Assembly (NCBI GenBank): GCA_027013225.1
Contig: JALUXU010000051.1
Coordinates: forward strand, 1 to 44,762
Length of the DNA: 44,762 bases
Direction of reading: 5' to 3'
DNA from: Acidihalobacter sp.
Lineage (GTDB): Bacteria; Pseudomonadota; Gammaproteobacteria; DSM-5130; Acidihalobacteraceae
The number at the start of each line of letters is the position of its first letter. The first letter of the stretch is position 1. Below the pieces are notes generated by a model. That model worked only from the letters and a program-made list of their open reading frames with translations. It was not told the origin of the DNA and made no database searches. Positions 42,715 through 44,762 of this stretch are shown in pieces. Position numbers and translations under genes: made by a program.

Positions 42715-44028
42715 TCAGGAGCTCGGCAGGGTCAAGAACGGCGACCAAGCCGGCTGACTGACATTCTCCGTCCCACTCAGACGCATGCGGATGTTCCCAT
42801 CCACGCTAACCGTAGCAAGTACTCGCTTGCCTTGGTAGCTCGTACTGTAAATGATCATGCTGCCATTGGGCGCAAAACTTGGAGAAGAATCCAGTGGGCC
42901 GTTCGTCAACACTCGCATTCTGCCTGTATTGAGGTTCAACAAGGCGATCTTGAACGCGCCGTTTTGAGAATGCACGAAAGCGATTTCATGGCCATCGGGA
43001 GAGATAGTCGCGCCGGCATTGTAATTGCCATCGAAAGTCAGGCGCTGCGCCGAACCGCCGCCAAGCGGCTTGACATACAACTGAGGCGAGCCGCCACGAT
43101 CCGAAGTGAATACGATGGCCTTTCCGTCCGGCATCCATGCGGCTCCCGTATTGATGGAAAGGTTATGAGTAAACTGGCTCAGCTTGTGCGTCTTGAGATT
43201 CAAGATGAAGATTTCCGGATAGCCGTCTTGGGTCAATGTCAGCGCCAATCGTGTCCCGTCAGGCGAAAAGGCGGGTGCGCTGTTCAAACCAGGGCGGTTG
43301 GACACCAGAATACGCTTTGCGGTCGCCAGATTCTGGAGGTAAATCTGGGGGCGGCCGGTTTCAAAGGAAACGTAGGCCAAATCCTGGGCGTTGGGTGACC
43401 ATGCCGGCATCGCCAGAGGCTGAGTGGAACTGTACACGGCGTGAGCATTATAGCCGTCTATCCCGGCCACCATGAGTCGATAACGGACGGGGCGATCATT
43501 TTTCACTTCCGTGCTGATATAGGCTATGCGCGTATTGAATGCGCCGCGCTGCCCAGTAAGCTCCTGATAGACCAGATCGCTGATACGATGCGCGGCTTCC
43601 CGGAGCTGGTCTGCCTTGGCGTTTATCGTGTAACCGATCAACTGCACCTTCTGCAAGGTATCGAATAACTGGAATGTGACCTGATACAAGCCGGGAGCAG
43701 TTTCGTCGACGTGCCCGATGACGATATCGCTGATTCCCATCTGAGACCATGCAGTGAAGTTTATGTCACCCGGCCGGCTTGGCTGCTGCGGCATCTTATC
43801 GACCGGCAAAGGCGAAAACAGGCCGCTTCTCTGCAAGTCATTGGTGATGACATCGGCAACCTTCAAAGGCGCTTTCCCCTGACCATGCCAGGCAAACGGC
43901 ACGATGCCGATGGGAGTCGCGCCAACGGCTCCCTGGGTAATGGTTATATTCAGATCGGCACGGGCCGATGTTGCGATCAGAGACAATGACAACAACAAGA
44001 AAGCGGCAATACGTTTGATATTCATCAT
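42715..44028 (-). CDS. tolB: Tol-Pal system protein TolB
   Basis: 437 residues, periplasmic, with a signal peptide (about residues 1-24, ending ATSARA), an N-terminal domain (residues 25-160) and a C-terminal six-bladed beta-propeller of WD-like repeats (WSPNAQDLAYVS, FSPDGTRLALTL, WMPDGKAIVFTSDRGG, ISPDGHEIAFVH, FAPNGSMIIYST). It binds Pal and TolA. Starts two bases after the tolA stop; either of two neighbouring ATGs can start it. Confidence 0.97.
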   Translation of the reverse strand: MMNIKRIAAFLLLSLSLIATSARADLNITITQGAVGATPIGIVPFAWHGQGKAPLKVADVITNDLQRSGLFSPLPVDKMPQQPSRPGDINFTAWSQMGISDIVIGHVDETAPGLYQVTFQLFDTLQKVQLIGYTINAKADQLREAAHRISDLVYQELTGQRGAFNTRIAYISTEVKNDRPVRYRLMVAGIDGYNAHAVYSSTQPLAMPAWSPNAQDLAYVSFETGRPQIYLQNLATAKRILVSNRPGLNSAPAFSPDGTRLALTLTQDGYPEIFILNLKTHKLSQFTHNLSINTGAAWMPDGKAIVFTSDRGGSPQLYVKPLGGGSAQRLTFDGNYNAGATISPDGHEIAFVHSQNGAFKIALLNLNTGRMRVLTNGPLDSSPSFAPNGSMIIYSTSYQGKRVLATVSVDGNIRMRLSGTENVSQPAWSPFLTLPSS

Positions 44029-44030
44029 GG

Positions 44031-44762
44031 CTAGTTAGGCTCGAATTTGAAACTCAGTTTGGATTGGAAGATTTGCGGGCTCGGCGCCAGCGGCAGCGGT
44101 TGGGATTTCCATATGGCCGCCTCCACCGAACGGCGGAACAATTCATCGCCGGTGCATTTGCCGACATGAACGCTGAGAATATACCCGGCTTGATCCTGGG
44201 TCACGGTCACATGACAACTTTCTCCCGGCCGATAACCGGGAGGAATGATCCAGTTGCGCTGAATTTTGGCTTGAATCTCTCCGCTCCAACGGTCTAGCAA
44301 AGCGGCCTCACGTCGAGCGCGCAGCGCCGCCTGTTGTTTTTTCAACGCGGCCGCCTCGGCAGCGAGTTGTTGTTGTAATTGTTTTTTCGCCACCGCCATT
44401 TGCGCGGCCTTGGCTTTCGCGGCGAGCTCGGCTTTACGTTTGGCTTCGGCAGCGGCCTTGGCCTTGGCGGCGAGCTCGGCTTTGCGTTTGGCTTCGGCGG
44501 CGGCCTTGGCCTTGGCAGCGAGCTCGGCTTTACGTTTGGCCTCAGCAGCGGCCTTGGCCTTGGCGGCGAGCTCGGCTTTACGTTTGGCTTCGGCGGCGGC
44601 CTTGGCCTTGGCGGCGAGCTCGGCTTTACGTTTGACTTCGGCGGCGGCCTTGGCCTTGGCGGCGAGCTCGGCTTTGCGTTTGGCTTCGGCGGCGAGCTCG
44701 GCTTTGCGGTTGGCTTCGGCGGCGGCCTTGGCCTTGGCGGCGAGTTCGGCTTTACGTTTGGC
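44031..44762 (-). CDS. tolA: TolA, C-terminal part (cut by window end)
   Basis: 243 readable residues; the N-terminal membrane anchor lies outside. The visible part starts in a long alanine/lysine helix made of 16-residue repeats (AKRKAELAAKAKAAAE) and ends with the globular domain (WSGEIQAKIQRNWIIPPGYRPGESCHVTVTQD, then SVEAAIWKSQPLP and FKFEPN). TolA spans the periplasm and couples TolQ-TolR energy to TolB-Pal. Only a short open frame with an internal start would be called by an ORF finder; the true gene continues past 44762. Ends with TAG. Confidence 0.95.
   Translation of the reverse strand, partial: AKRKAELAAKAKAAAEANRKAELAAEAKRKAELAAKAKAAAEVKRKAELAAKAKAAAEAKRKAELAAKAKAAAEAKRKAELAAKAKAAAEAKRKAELAAKAKAAAEAKRKAELAAKAKAAQMAVAKKQLQQQLAAEAAALKKQQAALRARREAALLDRWSGEIQAKIQRNWIIPPGYRPGESCHVTVTQDQAGYILSVHVGKCTGDELFRRSVEAAIWKSQPLPLAPSPQIFQSKLSFKFEPN
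44403..44762 (-). repeat. 48-bp tandem repeats in tolA
   Basis: At least six copies of a 48-base unit at 44422, 44470, 44518, 44566, 44614, 44662, with a 30-base short unit then another at 44740. Encodes the 16-residue helix repeats; length may vary between strains. Confidence 0.9.

Overview
The window looks like chromosomal DNA of a sulfur-oxidising gammaproteobacterium, probably a chemolithotroph. Three things point there: a Tol-Pal block, prfB-lysS order and ppsR/ppsA pairing typical of Gammaproteobacteria; a hopanoid gene (hpnH); and many sulfur-handling genes (persulfide dioxygenase, SQR-like flavoprotein, tandem rhodaneses, TauE exporter, lipoyl carrier). The genus is not determinable from sequence reading alone. 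No rRNA, tRNA, CRISPR array or intact transposase was seen.

Layout. 136-3619: hpnH, a PsiE-family membrane protein, citrate synthase and a small DUF2892 membrane protein, closed by a terminator. 3781-6386: a sulfide/persulfide operon with its own promoter (ETHE1-like dioxygenase, an unknown protein with an internally duplicated domain, SQR-like flavoprotein). 6429-7650: a graveyard on the minus strand, where a prfC remnant, a DUF336 (GlcG/HbpS) gene, a group III truncated globin and a hemerythrin gene have all lost internal or junctional segments. 7735-9256: two paralogous rhodaneses and a TauE/SafE permease in ATGA-overlapping order. 9392-13059: ygfZ, lysS and prfB (with its programmed +1 frameshift).

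13227-15930: a divergent locus around a perfect FNR box. Leftward lies hemerythrin / GcvH-like lipoyl carrier / hemerythrin; rightward lies thioredoxin-like CPTC protein / DUF488 / four-helix membrane protein. Together they look like an oxygen- or NO-responsive thiol/diiron module and are the best candidate here for an undescribed system. 15965-18559: the complete AmmeMemoRadiSam set (AMMECR1, Memo, radical SAM enzyme). 18733-22227: one 1164-residue flavoprotein that fuses a GltD/NfnB-like part to a PyrK/NfnA-like part.

22396-29773: a DRR-rich mini-protein, ppsR and ppsA (PEP synthase and its regulator), then dxs, folE2 and, convergently, ispF (isoprenoid and tetrahydrofolate supply). 29801-38469: a minus-strand surface-glycan operon (Wzm/Wzt ABC exporter, sulfotransferase-like protein, three glycosyltransferase genes, phosphoglycosyltransferase), whose middle is visibly more AT-rich. 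38610-40901: a DedA protein, a fumarylacetoacetase-fold hydrolase and a second PsiE-like protein. 41031-44762: tolA (cut by the window end), tolB, pal and cpoB.

All statements are from reading the sequence and from family knowledge; no search was run.
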